DNA from: JAGQSZ01 sp049647585
GTDB taxonomy: Bacteria > Actinomycetota > Acidimicrobiia > Acidimicrobiales > Microtrichaceae
Direction of reading: 5' to 3'
Assembly: GCA_049647585.1 (NCBI GenBank)
Contig: JBARXY010000031.1
Coordinates: forward strand, 1 to 64,000
DNA length: 64,000 bases
Made by a program: the position numbers and the translations under genes. The notes under the pieces are model-generated. The model had not been told where the DNA came from and did no database searches. It worked only from the letters and a program-made list of their open reading frames with translations. Of this stretch, positions 7,496 to 14,602 are shown in pieces (position 1 is the first letter of the stretch; every line of letters starts with the position of its first letter).

Positions 7496-9925
7496 ATGAG
7501 CGAAGAACAAGCAGCATCTGTCCGCCGTCTGTTGGGCGTCGACCTCGGCTTCGTCGGTGACGACGCCATGGCGGAGCTCATGGTGTTCCAGGGTGCAACC
7601 AGTCGAGCGGAGCTGGGCGATCGTCTGCGCGCCGAGGTCGAGACCGAGGTAGCCCGCATGTGCGAGCTGGTCCGCGGGTCCGACGCATACGATGTGGTCG
7701 AGCTGCTTCGCCTCCGTGAGTTCCCCCCGGGCGATACCGCGCCAGAGTCCGAGCACGACGGGAGCGGCGCCGTGATCGAGCTGGTCGCTCTCGTTCTGCT
7801 GGCACGTGGTCGTCGGGCGGAGCCTGGGTTGGTGCGTGAGGACAGCCGTCCGCACGAGGTCATCCAAGAGCTCCATGACCGCGCCAAACGTCTTCTTCGT
7901 CTGTCGTCGTACCGGCTGCTGTTCGCGGCGCGGCTCGAGGACCGTCAGGTGTTGGCGCGGTTGGCGGCGACGTACCAGTCGTTCTTTGTTGATGTGCGGG
8001 CGCATCAGTACACCTCCGTGCAGGCCAAGCACGATGAGGCCCTGTTCGCTCGTGCCGACACGAGCGAGCTGCTGTCGAATCATCTGGGATTCACCTACGA
8101 AGATTTCGTCGCCGTGCGTGACACAGCGGATCGTCTTTACGGCGACGCGATGACGGCTGCCGTCGACGCGACGACTCCGATCGTTGCGGCGGCGAGCGGC
8201 GCCGGTGATCCGACCGAGGATGAGCTTGATGCGGCTCGCCAGGGGATGATCGACTTCATCTTTCTTCCGGGTGCTCGGGCCGCGTTCACCGCTTCCGACG
8301 TCGCAACGGCGACCGGCCTGCCGATCGAGACGGTCGAGGTCGTCCTTCGCTCGTTCAGTACCGGCTTCGAACAGGGCGTGCCGGCGGATGCAGCGATGGC
8401 GTTCTTAAACGGGCGGAACCCCCTCCGCACTGCCGGGCTCGTCTGCGACGGGTCCGAGTACGTGATGACGTCGGGTCCGATCGGTGCGGAGGCGTTCAGG
8501 CTCGTGGCCGAAGACGCGTTGAAGGCCGATCAGAAGGCATGGACGCGCTACGACAAGAAGATCCGCAGTGTCGTGAGCGAGGAGCTGGCGGTCGCTGCGC
8601 TCGAAGGTGTTCTCGGGTCGGAGGCGCTGCTGGCGCCGATCCTCTACGTCGCCCCGAAGGCGGATGGTGACGTCGCTCAGCTCCACTCTGGCTGCCCGAA
8701 TCCTCTACAGGTCGGAGACCTCGTCGAGGGCGACGGATTGTTCGTCATCGGCGATGTGGCGGTCTGTGTAGAGGTGAAGGGCCGGACGATCGCGGAGGCA
8801 GCCCGGCGTGGTGACCTGAAACGTCTCGAGCGCGAGACGAAGGAGGTGTTCGGAGTTGGTGCCGGGCAGGCCCGCCGTCTCGAACAGCTGATCGTGGACA
8901 ACGGCGGGGTGTGGCGCGAGGACGCAACCTGGCTCGACCTGAGCGACATCCGGGAAGTTCACACGGTGGTCGTCGGACTCGACACGTTCGGTCCGCTGTC
9001 GGTCGCCCTTGGTGATCTCGACACAGCGAACCTCCTCGGCGATGGCACTCCGCCGTGGCTAGCGTCGCTGCACGACTTGGAGGTGATCACTTCGGTGCTC
9101 GACCGTCCCTCGGAGTTCCTGCTGTATCTGCGACGTCGGACCGAGGCGGGGGTCGCGTCCAACTACCGGGCTGTCGACGAGCTCGATCTCTTCATGTTGT
9201 TCATGGGCGGAGCGCTCTACGTTGAGCCTGACCCGGACGAGACCTTTCGGGCGCATCCACGCACCTCTCGTCCGACCGCGGAGGACCGTCACCGCCGGGA
9301 AGAGCATGCGCAGCCGACGTTCGTTGGTACCCACACTGATGATCTCGACCGGTGGATGTACGGGGTAGAGGGTTCTGCGCCGGAGGCTCCGAAGCCGACG
9401 TTCAACATCGATGAGAGCACGGCGCGGCTCGTGGATCTCCTCGCACGTGTCGAGGCCCCGGGCTGGTTCCGCGTCGGTGCTGACCTATTGAACCTGTCGG
9501 GGGACGCTCAGCAGAAGGTGACGGGATACTTCGACGAGCTCCTCGAAGCAAGCCGTGTCGACGGCGTCTATCACGAGTTCGTAACGGGGTTCCCTGGCTG
9601 TTACGGCTACCCGACGTTGTTTGCCGCTGTGACGCCGAGGGGAGGTTCGGCCGACGAGGCCGGAGAGCGACTGAGCCTCTACATGGCAGCGAAGAAGCAT
9701 CAGCTCCAATCTGACCGAAGTCTGGGGCTGCTGTTTAATCCCTCTGGGACGTTGTCGGCGGCGTTCTACTTCAACGATCTGCCGGGTGAGAGCGCCGAGC
9801 TCGATGAGGTGGGCGCACGGATCGGTCTCCAGGAGACGTGGAAGAAGCGGGCACCGACGAAGCCGACGGCTCGCGGCCGTAAGAAGAAGGCGGCCAAGCG
9901 GAAGAAGCGGCCGCGTCGGGCGTGA
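7496..9925 (+). CDS. Large PD-(D/E)XK-like putative nuclease with basic C-terminal tail
   Basis: An 809-residue protein of no family I can name. The ATG of MSEEQAASVRRLLGVDL is chosen; an in-frame ATG 27 bp upstream (7469) is also possible. The first 350 residues are mostly alpha-helical and acidic. Around residues 405-470 is a restriction-endonuclease-like signature: D413 (EGDGLFVIGD), then E426 and K428 (CVEVKG), then helical QARRLEQL, resembling NERD-type or SEC-C-associated nucleases. The last 27 residues are a Lys/Arg tail (RGRKKKAAKRKKRPRRA) suited to nucleic-acid binding. It is the only cargo of the IR-bounded element. A defence or element-maintenance nuclease is the best guess. Confidence 0.7.
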   Translation: MSEEQAASVRRLLGVDLGFVGDDAMAELMVFQGATSRAELGDRLRAEVETEVARMCELVRGSDAYDVVELLRLREFPPGDTAPESEHDGSGAVIELVALVLLARGRRAEPGLVREDSRPHEVIQELHDRAKRLLRLSSYRLLFAARLEDRQVLARLAATYQSFFVDVRAHQYTSVQAKHDEALFARADTSELLSNHLGFTYEDFVAVRDTADRLYGDAMTAAVDATTPIVAAASGAGDPTEDELDAARQGMIDFIFLPGARAAFTASDVATATGLPIETVEVVLRSFSTGFEQGVPADAAMAFLNGRNPLRTAGLVCDGSEYVMTSGPIGAEAFRLVAEDALKADQKAWTRYDKKIRSVVSEELAVAALEGVLGSEALLAPILYVAPKADGDVAQLHSGCPNPLQVGDLVEGDGLFVIGDVAVCVEVKGRTIAEAARRGDLKRLERETKEVFGVGAGQARRLEQLIVDNGGVWREDATWLDLSDIREVHTVVVGLDTFGPLSVALGDLDTANLLGDGTPPWLASLHDLEVITSVLDRPSEFLLYLRRRTEAGVASNYRAVDELDLFMLFMGGALYVEPDPDETFRAHPRTSRPTAEDRHRREEHAQPTFVGTHTDDLDRWMYGVEGSAPEAPKPTFNIDESTARLVDLLARVEAPGWFRVGADLLNLSGDAQQKVTGYFDELLEASRVDGVYHEFVTGFPGCYGYPTLFAAVTPRGGSADEAGERLSLYMAAKKHQLQSDRSLGLLFNPSGTLSAAFYFNDLPGESAELDEVGARIGLQETWKKRAPTKPTARGRKKKAAKRKKRPRRA

Positions 9926-9929
9926 CATC

Positions 9930-9960
9930 GTGTGCCCTCGACCGTCGGCCCTGTGTGCCC
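9930..9960 (+). repeat. Paired GTGTGCCC repeats, right of nuclease gene
   Basis: GTGTGCCC at 9930-9937 and 9953-9960, again exactly 23 bp apart and in the same orientation as the left pair. The offset between the left and right pairs is 2628 bp. The first copy starts five bases after the nuclease stop codon. Confidence 0.6.
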
Positions 9961-10004
9961 CCTCCGCCGGCCAGCGGCCTCAGTGCCGGTAGGTCCCGAA
10001 ATCA

Positions 10005-10033
10005 ATCACCCGCATAGCCGGCGATATGGGACA
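10005..10033 (-). repeat. Right terminal inverted repeat of mobile element (IR-R)
   Basis: Reverse complement of 6026-6054 with three mismatches; the 19-bp core 10005-10023 is exact. It overlaps an AATCAATCACCCG block (10000-10012) that has a near copy at 7261-7273. Confidence 0.75.
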
Positions 10034-10053
10034 GGTCGTACCTTCCGGCTGCG

Positions 10054-10362
10054 CTACTTCCAGTCGAACGTGTAGCACCAGGTGAGAGCCTGCACCGCAG
10101 CTTCCGAGACCTGTGGATGGCGTACAGCGAACCTGTGAGCAGCCTTGCGGCCCGCTTCAGCCAGGCTCGTCTCATGCAAAGCGGCGTCGGACTCGTAGAA
10201 GTCGTCATTGAGACTGCATATCTCGGACACCAGTGTGGCTGCCGCCTCTGACCCGAACCTCCGCACGACGCGTTCTTCGTCTCGAACTGGCCACGAGGTT
10301 TCGCCGAAGCCGGTCCACAAGACAACGGCTTCACTCAGCTCATCAGTATTCAGGTCGTCCAT
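10054..10362 (-). CDS. Hypothetical protein, 102 aa
   Basis: It starts MDDLNTDELSEAVVLWTG and ends AVQALTWCYTFDWK. It is predicted to be helical and acidic, with VRDEERVVRRFGSEAAATLVSEI in the middle. No family is recognised. Its stop lies 20 bp outside the right terminal repeat, so the gene belongs to the host side of the element. Codon use is like its neighbours. Confidence 0.5.
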   Translation of the reverse strand: MDDLNTDELSEAVVLWTGFGETSWPVRDEERVVRRFGSEAAATLVSEICSLNDDFYESDAALHETSLAEAGRKAAHRFAVRHPQVSEAAVQALTWCYTFDWK

Positions 10363-10518
10363 CCGGCTTCATCAAAGCACGACTCCACCACCTGGACGTA
10401 CGCCCTCCATGTGCCACTAGACCCCGAACGCGAAGGTCACGGTCCCGGCGGTAGGGGACTTGGTCGGACCGGCTGGGTTGACGACAGGTGGGAAGCTGGC
10501 GATGTGGAAGCGCGCATC

Positions 10519-10830
10519 ATGTACATCGAGTCAAAGGCTGATGGTCTGACGGGTGAGGCCCGTATCGGCCGGGTGACCTTCTCCAAGACCGGAAAGACCA
10601 TCACGTACAGAGGCCGGTCGTTCCAGAGCCTGAAGGGCGGGTATAAGGCCAACTACTACGACGTCGAGACGGGCGAGGAGTACTGGATCTCGGGACCCAG
10701 GCGCGATGGCGCCGACCGTCTCTACGGCGAGCGCCTGCCGGTTGAAATCGATGACGACGTACGGGTGGAGTACTGGACCGAGATCCGCAATCGTCCAGAG
10801 CTATCCGCCCGGACTGACGCCTGCCTCTGA
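10519..10830 (+). CDS. Conserved small protein, 103 aa (MYIESKADG family)
   Basis: The ATG is chosen to begin MYIESKADGLTGEARIG, a start I recognise from a widespread uncharacterised bacterial protein with the pattern ARIGRVTFSKTGKTITYRG, GYKANYYDVETGEEYWISGP and DGADRLYGERLPVEID. The whole length fits that family. Its function is unknown. It stands alone between hypothetical and TA-like genes. Confidence 0.75.
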   Translation: MYIESKADGLTGEARIGRVTFSKTGKTITYRGRSFQSLKGGYKANYYDVETGEEYWISGPRRDGADRLYGERLPVEIDDDVRVEYWTEIRNRPELSARTDACL

Positions 10831-10854
10831 CCCGGCGTTCAGGGGCAAGTCGCT

Positions 10855-11127
10855 TCATACGGCTTCGACGATTGATCCGTAACGCTGTTGGGCGGCCTGC
10901 GGTGAAGTACCGAGAAGGCTGCCGATCTTCTGCCACGACGCTCCTGATGCACGCGCTGCGACGACTGCGTCTACGACTCGTTTCTCGCTGCGGGCGCGGT
11001 CGAGTGCAGCCCGCTCAAGTATGTATTCCTCGACGGAACGCTCATCGTCTGCGCTTGGTTCGTAGTTCTCGAATCGTTCGGCAAGTTCTTCGGCGTGGTC
11101 GAGAATCTCTTGGATTGTTCGTGGCAT
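10855..11127 (-). CDS. HTH-type antitoxin-like protein
   Basis: A 90-residue protein starting MPRTIQEILDHAEELAERFENYEP. Its C-terminal half, RVVDAVVAARASGASWQKIGSLLGTSPQAAQQRYG, is a helix-turn-helix of the kind seen in small actinobacterial antitoxins. The ATG has GAGGTGA 5 bases upstream. An alternative GTG nine bases earlier would overlap the preceding stop. It is the second gene of a two-gene unit with the 86-residue ORF, which supports a toxin-antitoxin or autoregulated pair, though this is not proven. Confidence 0.65.
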   Translation of the reverse strand: MPRTIQEILDHAEELAERFENYEPSADDERSVEEYILERAALDRARSEKRVVDAVVAARASGASWQKIGSLLGTSPQAAQQRYGSIVEAV

Positions 11128-11132
11128 CGCGG

Positions 11133-11393
11133 TCACCTCAGAAACTTCTCGTGGGCCGACATGGCATGGATTATGAACTCGACTCCGTCGCCGATAGCCA
11201 CTCCAACTTCGAGCATTCGGCCGTTGTGGTCGGCGCCGACCAGCATGGTCAGGTCGTCGAGGTCGAAGACTCGAATGGGGTGTCGGTAAGCGTGGAGCAT
11301 GTCGTCATCGGTGATCCCGTGTTTTCGAGCACTCGCTAAAACCACCGGATCCACGACATCAGTTACCTTGATAGCAGCGGATCCGTCACTCAA
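11133..11393 (-). CDS. Small toxin-like protein paired with HTH protein
   Basis: An 86-residue protein with ARKHGITDDDMLHAYRHPIRV, then LTMLVGADHNGRMLEVGVA and a C-terminal HAMSAHEKFLR. It resembles small RelE/BrnT-like actinobacterial proteins that are usually coded next to an HTH partner, as here (spacing 5 bp). The start appears to be TTG and is uncertain. The ribonuclease role is inferred only from gene context and general shape. Confidence 0.55.
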   Translation of the reverse strand: MSDGSAAIKVTDVVDPVVLASARKHGITDDDMLHAYRHPIRVFDLDDLTMLVGADHNGRMLEVGVAIGDGVEFIIHAMSAHEKFLR

Positions 11394-11468
11394 AACCGTC
11401 CCGTTGACACCGGCAACGGGCGGAGATGGTTCCGGTCCTTGAGGGGAAATTACCCGACTAACCGGCGA

Positions 11469-11864
11469 TCAGGGATGCACGATTTCCACCGGGCAGGAGA
11501 TTGTCGGGGCGGCGGCCAAGCGTCGGTCAGCTGTGAGCAGGGTGCAGTCGAGCTGTTCGGCGAGTGCGACGTAGACGGCGTCGTATGCCGTCACGTTTGA
11601 GCGAAGTTCAAACGCTCGGCGCATCAACGGGAGTGTCGGATAGCGGGCGAGATCAAGGTCTTCGAGGTCGTCGATCGCGTCGCTGAATCGTTGATCTGTG
11701 AGGTCACCTGAGATCCAGCGCTTGCGGAGAACCGCAACGGTCTCCACATCGATGAGGTCCGGTGCGGCGAGCCCGCCGGCGGCGAGGCGGCTGCGGGCAG
11801 TGGCTCCGTCGTCGCCATCGTCCGCCAGGGCGTTCGCGAGAACGGACGCGTCCACCACGATCAC
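11469..11864 (-). CDS. vapC: VapC-type PIN-domain toxin
   Basis: A 131-residue PIN domain. It starts MIVVDASVLANAL (D5), has E41 in PDLIDVETVAVLRKRW, then TAYDAVYVALAEQL and LLTADRRLA, which carry the remaining acidic metal ligands. VapC proteins are Mg-dependent RNases that cleave tRNA or rRNA. Its ATG overlaps the stop of the upstream antitoxin gene by four bases (ATGA), the usual coupling of a vapBC operon. Confidence 0.9.
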   Translation of the reverse strand: MIVVDASVLANALADDGDDGATARSRLAAGGLAAPDLIDVETVAVLRKRWISGDLTDQRFSDAIDDLEDLDLARYPTLPLMRRAFELRSNVTAYDAVYVALAEQLDCTLLTADRRLAAAPTISCPVEIVHP

Positions 11865-12091
11865 GAGGCCGGACGCTCACCCTCTAGATCTGCGACCGCG
11901 CGCTCAAGGCCAACTCTGCCGCCGCTACGGCGCGCGACGCGGGCGAAGAGCTCGTCGGTGGTCGGGCGATCGACCAAGCGGGTGAGTTGGTTCGTCAGGT
12001 ACTGCTGCAGAGACTGACCCCGCTGCTCTGCCCGCTGCTGGAGGGCCTTGTGGACGTCTTCAGGTAGATCGCGGACCAGGATGTTCGGCAT
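11861..12091 (-). CDS. vapB: VapB/FitA-type ribbon-helix-helix antitoxin
   Basis: A 76-residue antitoxin starting MPNILVRDLPEDVHKALQQRA, the ribbon-helix-helix DNA-binding motif of FitA-like proteins. A C-terminal tail (TTDELFARVARRSGGRVGLE) of this kind wraps the toxin. It should neutralise the overlapping VapC and repress the operon. The AT-rich TTTCATTATG stretch upstream (12095-12110) is the probable promoter and operator region. Confidence 0.88.
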   Translation of the reverse strand: MPNILVRDLPEDVHKALQQRAEQRGQSLQQYLTNQLTRLVDRPTTDELFARVARRSGGRVGLERAVADLEGERPAS

Positions 12092-12222
12092 GCTTTCATT
12101 ATGTAAGCGTCTCACAATCGGCGCAAGAGCCGAGCGTCACTAAGTGCCGATCAGAGACATCCGAACATTGCCTGACGCGGCACTAAGCAAGACCCCCCTG
12201 ATATCTGCGCAAGACTCTCCGG

Positions 12223-13098
12223 GTGCCTGAACTGCCCGAGGTGGAGACAATCCGTCGACAGCTCGAACCCAGACTTGTCGGAGCCACGATCACGGACTCG
12301 TGGACGTTCGGAACTCCCAAGTTCAGCGACGCCCCTTTGGCTCTGGGGTCCTCGATCAACTCGGTGAGGCGCCTCGGCAAGTACCTACTGATGGGCCTCA
12401 CATCGGCGACCGGAGGCGAAGCCGGAGCTGAACCAGTCGAGGAAGGCAGCGAGGCATCGGGACCGACGGAACGAGAGTTGATCGTGCACCTGGGCATGAC
12501 CGGACGACTGGCCGTGATCGACAGCTCGGCTGGCGGACCGACAGGGTTCTCCCACATCCGCGCCTCATGGGAACTGACCGGCGACCGGACGCTGGTGTTC
12601 GACGACGTCCGTCGCTTCGGTCGGATCGCTGTCGTTGAATTTGGCGACTATCGATCCTTGCCCACTCTGTTCGCCCTTGGTCCTGAGCCATTCGGAGACT
12701 CCTTCACCCCCGAATCGCTGCGCGAGGCAATCAACGGGTCCCGTCGAGCGATCAAGACCCAGTTGCTCTCGCAACGAGTTGTGGCAGGCGTGGGAAACAT
12801 CTACGCGGATGAGGCTCTTTGGCTCGCCGGCGTCCATCCCCGTTCCCAACGATTGACCTGGGCCCAGGCAGTCCTTCTGAGGGACGAAATCCGTAACGTT
12901 CTCAGATCCGGTATCGATGACGGTGGTACGACATTGCGCAACTACCGCGATGCAGACGGCGGCTCGGGAAGCCACCAGGAGAGACTCCTCTGTTACGGGC
13001 GTGCGGGCCAGGACTGCCGCCGTTGCGGGTCGATTCTTCGACGCATTGTCGTCGACGCCAGATCGACCACTTACTGCCCGGTCTGCCAGCGACGCTGA
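12223..13098 (+). CDS. mutM: Formamidopyrimidine-DNA glycosylase (Fpg/MutM)
   Basis: A 291-residue bifunctional DNA glycosylase/AP lyase that removes 8-oxoguanine. The GTG start gives MPELPEVETIRRQL, with Pro2 as the Schiff-base nucleophile and Glu3 beside it, so the start is certain. Other family marks are LGKYLLMGL (catalytic Lys), HLGMTGRL, QRVVAGVGNIYADE and the C-terminal zinc finger CRRCG...YCPVCQRR. A Gly/Glu-rich insertion (GGEAGAEPVEEGSEASG) follows the catalytic Lys and is longer than in most homologues. It appears monocistronic. Confidence 0.96.
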   Translation: MPELPEVETIRRQLEPRLVGATITDSWTFGTPKFSDAPLALGSSINSVRRLGKYLLMGLTSATGGEAGAEPVEEGSEASGPTERELIVHLGMTGRLAVIDSSAGGPTGFSHIRASWELTGDRTLVFDDVRRFGRIAVVEFGDYRSLPTLFALGPEPFGDSFTPESLREAINGSRRAIKTQLLSQRVVAGVGNIYADEALWLAGVHPRSQRLTWAQAVLLRDEIRNVLRSGIDDGGTTLRNYRDADGGSGSHQERLLCYGRAGQDCRRCGSILRRIVVDARSTTYCPVCQRR

Positions 13099-13269
13099 GG
13101 CCACTGAGCCACTTAAAGTGCCGCGCCGGACACGTTCAGTCGTCCACGGGCCGGACCATCCGCCCCCGTCGGACCGGTGACTGCCGCTGACATCGAGGTA
13201 GCACGGTGCTAGTGTTGCGATCACGTTACGGCCCTTTTCACACGCAATCATCGGGGTAGACCCAGAATC

Positions 13270-14595
13270 GTGAATTCCCAGCAACGAAAAGTCCGCGGAA
13301 CTTCGGCCTCACGGAAGGCCAGACCTCGCAACCTCGTGGCTCTGCTCGCAATTGCTGCGACAATTCTTCTTCCGGGGACTCTGACTCCGGCGGGCGCTGC
13401 GACCTCGGACAAGAACGGAAGCATCAGCGATCTGCAACGCGAGCGGCAGAAGGTGCGCCAACAGGCGGCCGCCAAAGCTTCCCAGGTCGACACTCTCAAG
13501 GCATCCGACGCAGAGATCACAGCAGCCCTGCAGGCGCTCGATGTAAACGTCAACGCCCAGCGGGACCGGCTTGAGGAATCGGAGCGGGCAGTTACACAGG
13601 CACGAACCGAGCAGGCCGCGGCAGAAGCTGCCCAAGCAGCGAAACAGAAGGAACTGGACGAACTCGTCGCACAGCTGAAGGAATCCGCTGTCAGCTCCTA
13701 CATCAGCATGGGCACTGCGGGTGCGGTCACCGTTAGTTCCGACGATATAAACGACACGGTGAACAAGCGGACCCTCATGTCTGTCAAGGCCAACGAGAGC
13801 ATCACTCTCACCGAACACTTCCGGTCGGTTCAGGAAGACCTCGAGACTCAGCGCCAGATCGCCACCGAGGCCCATGCCAAGGCAGAATCCGCCGAAAAGG
13901 CAGTTGCTTCTCGCCTCACCCAACTCGATGCCGCCTTCAAGGAGCAGCAGAAGTTTGCTGATCAGGTTGATCAGCGCCTCAACGCTGCGCTCGCCGAAGC
14001 GGACTCGCTCGCCCAGACCGACGCTTCACTCGCCAAAAGCATCTCGTCCAAGCAGGTCGCTCTCGCACGACAACTCGCTGCCCAGCGCGCCGCTGATGAA
14101 GCTCGCGCAGCCAGACGATCATCCGGAAACAGGCCGACCTCGAGCAGTTCGCTCGGTGGTGGAGGCAACTCCGGGGGTGGAGGGGCGATCCCCTCGATCA
14201 CCGGCAGCGGCGAGATCGTGAACGTCAACGGAATCCGTGTCCACCGCTCCATCGCCAACAACTTGGCGAGACTGCTAGCGGCAGCCTCTTCCGACGGCAT
14301 CCAGCTCAGCGGAGGCGGGTTCCGCGATCCGCAGGGACAGATCGCCGTGCGTAAGAGCAACTGCGGGACCAGCAATTACGCGATCTATCAGATGCCTGCA
14401 TCGTCGTGTCGACCACCCACCGCGCGTCCGGGCACTTCGATGCATGAGCGCGGCCTGGCCGTCGACTTCACCCAGGGAGGGCGGACTCTCACCCGCAGCA
14501 GTTCGGGGTTTGCCTGGATGCGTTCCCATGCCGCGGCCTACGGCTTCTACAACCTGCCGTCGGAAGCGTGGCACTGGTCAACCAACGGCAACTGA
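13270..14595 (+). CDS. Secreted coiled-coil protein with LAS-family D,D-carboxypeptidase-like domain
   Basis: A 441-residue exported protein. After a basic N-terminus and signal segment (LVALLAIAATILLPGTLTPAGA) come about 240 residues of coiled coil, a Gly/Ser linker (SSLGGGGNSGGGG) and a C-terminal LAS (M15B/VanY-like) peptidase domain. The zinc ligands appear as SMHERGLAVDFT (His, Asp) and EAWHWS (Glu, His). It probably trims peptidoglycan stem peptides. The coiled-coil plus wall-hydrolase plan parallels the Rpf protein at 2.4-3.6 kb. The GTG start lacks a strong ribosome-binding site. Confidence 0.85.
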   Translation: MNSQQRKVRGTSASRKARPRNLVALLAIAATILLPGTLTPAGAATSDKNGSISDLQRERQKVRQQAAAKASQVDTLKASDAEITAALQALDVNVNAQRDRLEESERAVTQARTEQAAAEAAQAAKQKELDELVAQLKESAVSSYISMGTAGAVTVSSDDINDTVNKRTLMSVKANESITLTEHFRSVQEDLETQRQIATEAHAKAESAEKAVASRLTQLDAAFKEQQKFADQVDQRLNAALAEADSLAQTDASLAKSISSKQVALARQLAAQRAADEARAARRSSGNRPTSSSSLGGGGNSGGGGAIPSITGSGEIVNVNGIRVHRSIANNLARLLAAASSDGIQLSGGGFRDPQGQIAVRKSNCGTSNYAIYQMPASSCRPPTARPGTSMHERGLAVDFTQGGRTLTRSSSGFAWMRSHAAAYGFYNLPSEAWHWSTNGN

Positions 14596-14602
14596 GTCTG
14601 AT

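Larger units (their letters stand above)
6026..10033. mobile_element. IR-bounded 4-kb element: tyrosine recombinase plus putative nuclease
   Basis: The two 29-bp inverted repeats enclose exactly two convincing genes, a tyrosine recombinase on the minus strand near the left end and a large PD-(D/E)XK-like protein on the plus strand. Between their starts lies a 490-bp region with an inverted-repeat site and short direct repeats. Flanking genes (the 159-residue ORF and the 102-residue ORF) look intact, as expected for an insertion between genes. Inverted rather than direct terminal repeats argue against a simple phage-type attL/attR. Whether the element still moves is not known. Confidence 0.6.

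Noticed and set aside
7302..9960. GTGTGCCC repeats as a CRISPR or phage att site
   Set aside because: The repeats are only 8 bp and appear as two pairs 2.6 kb apart, with no repeat-spacer order. They are too short alone for an att core.
6026..10033. Integration at a tRNA gene
   Set aside because: No tRNA-like cloverleaf sequence was seen at either end, and the terminal repeats are inverted, not direct.
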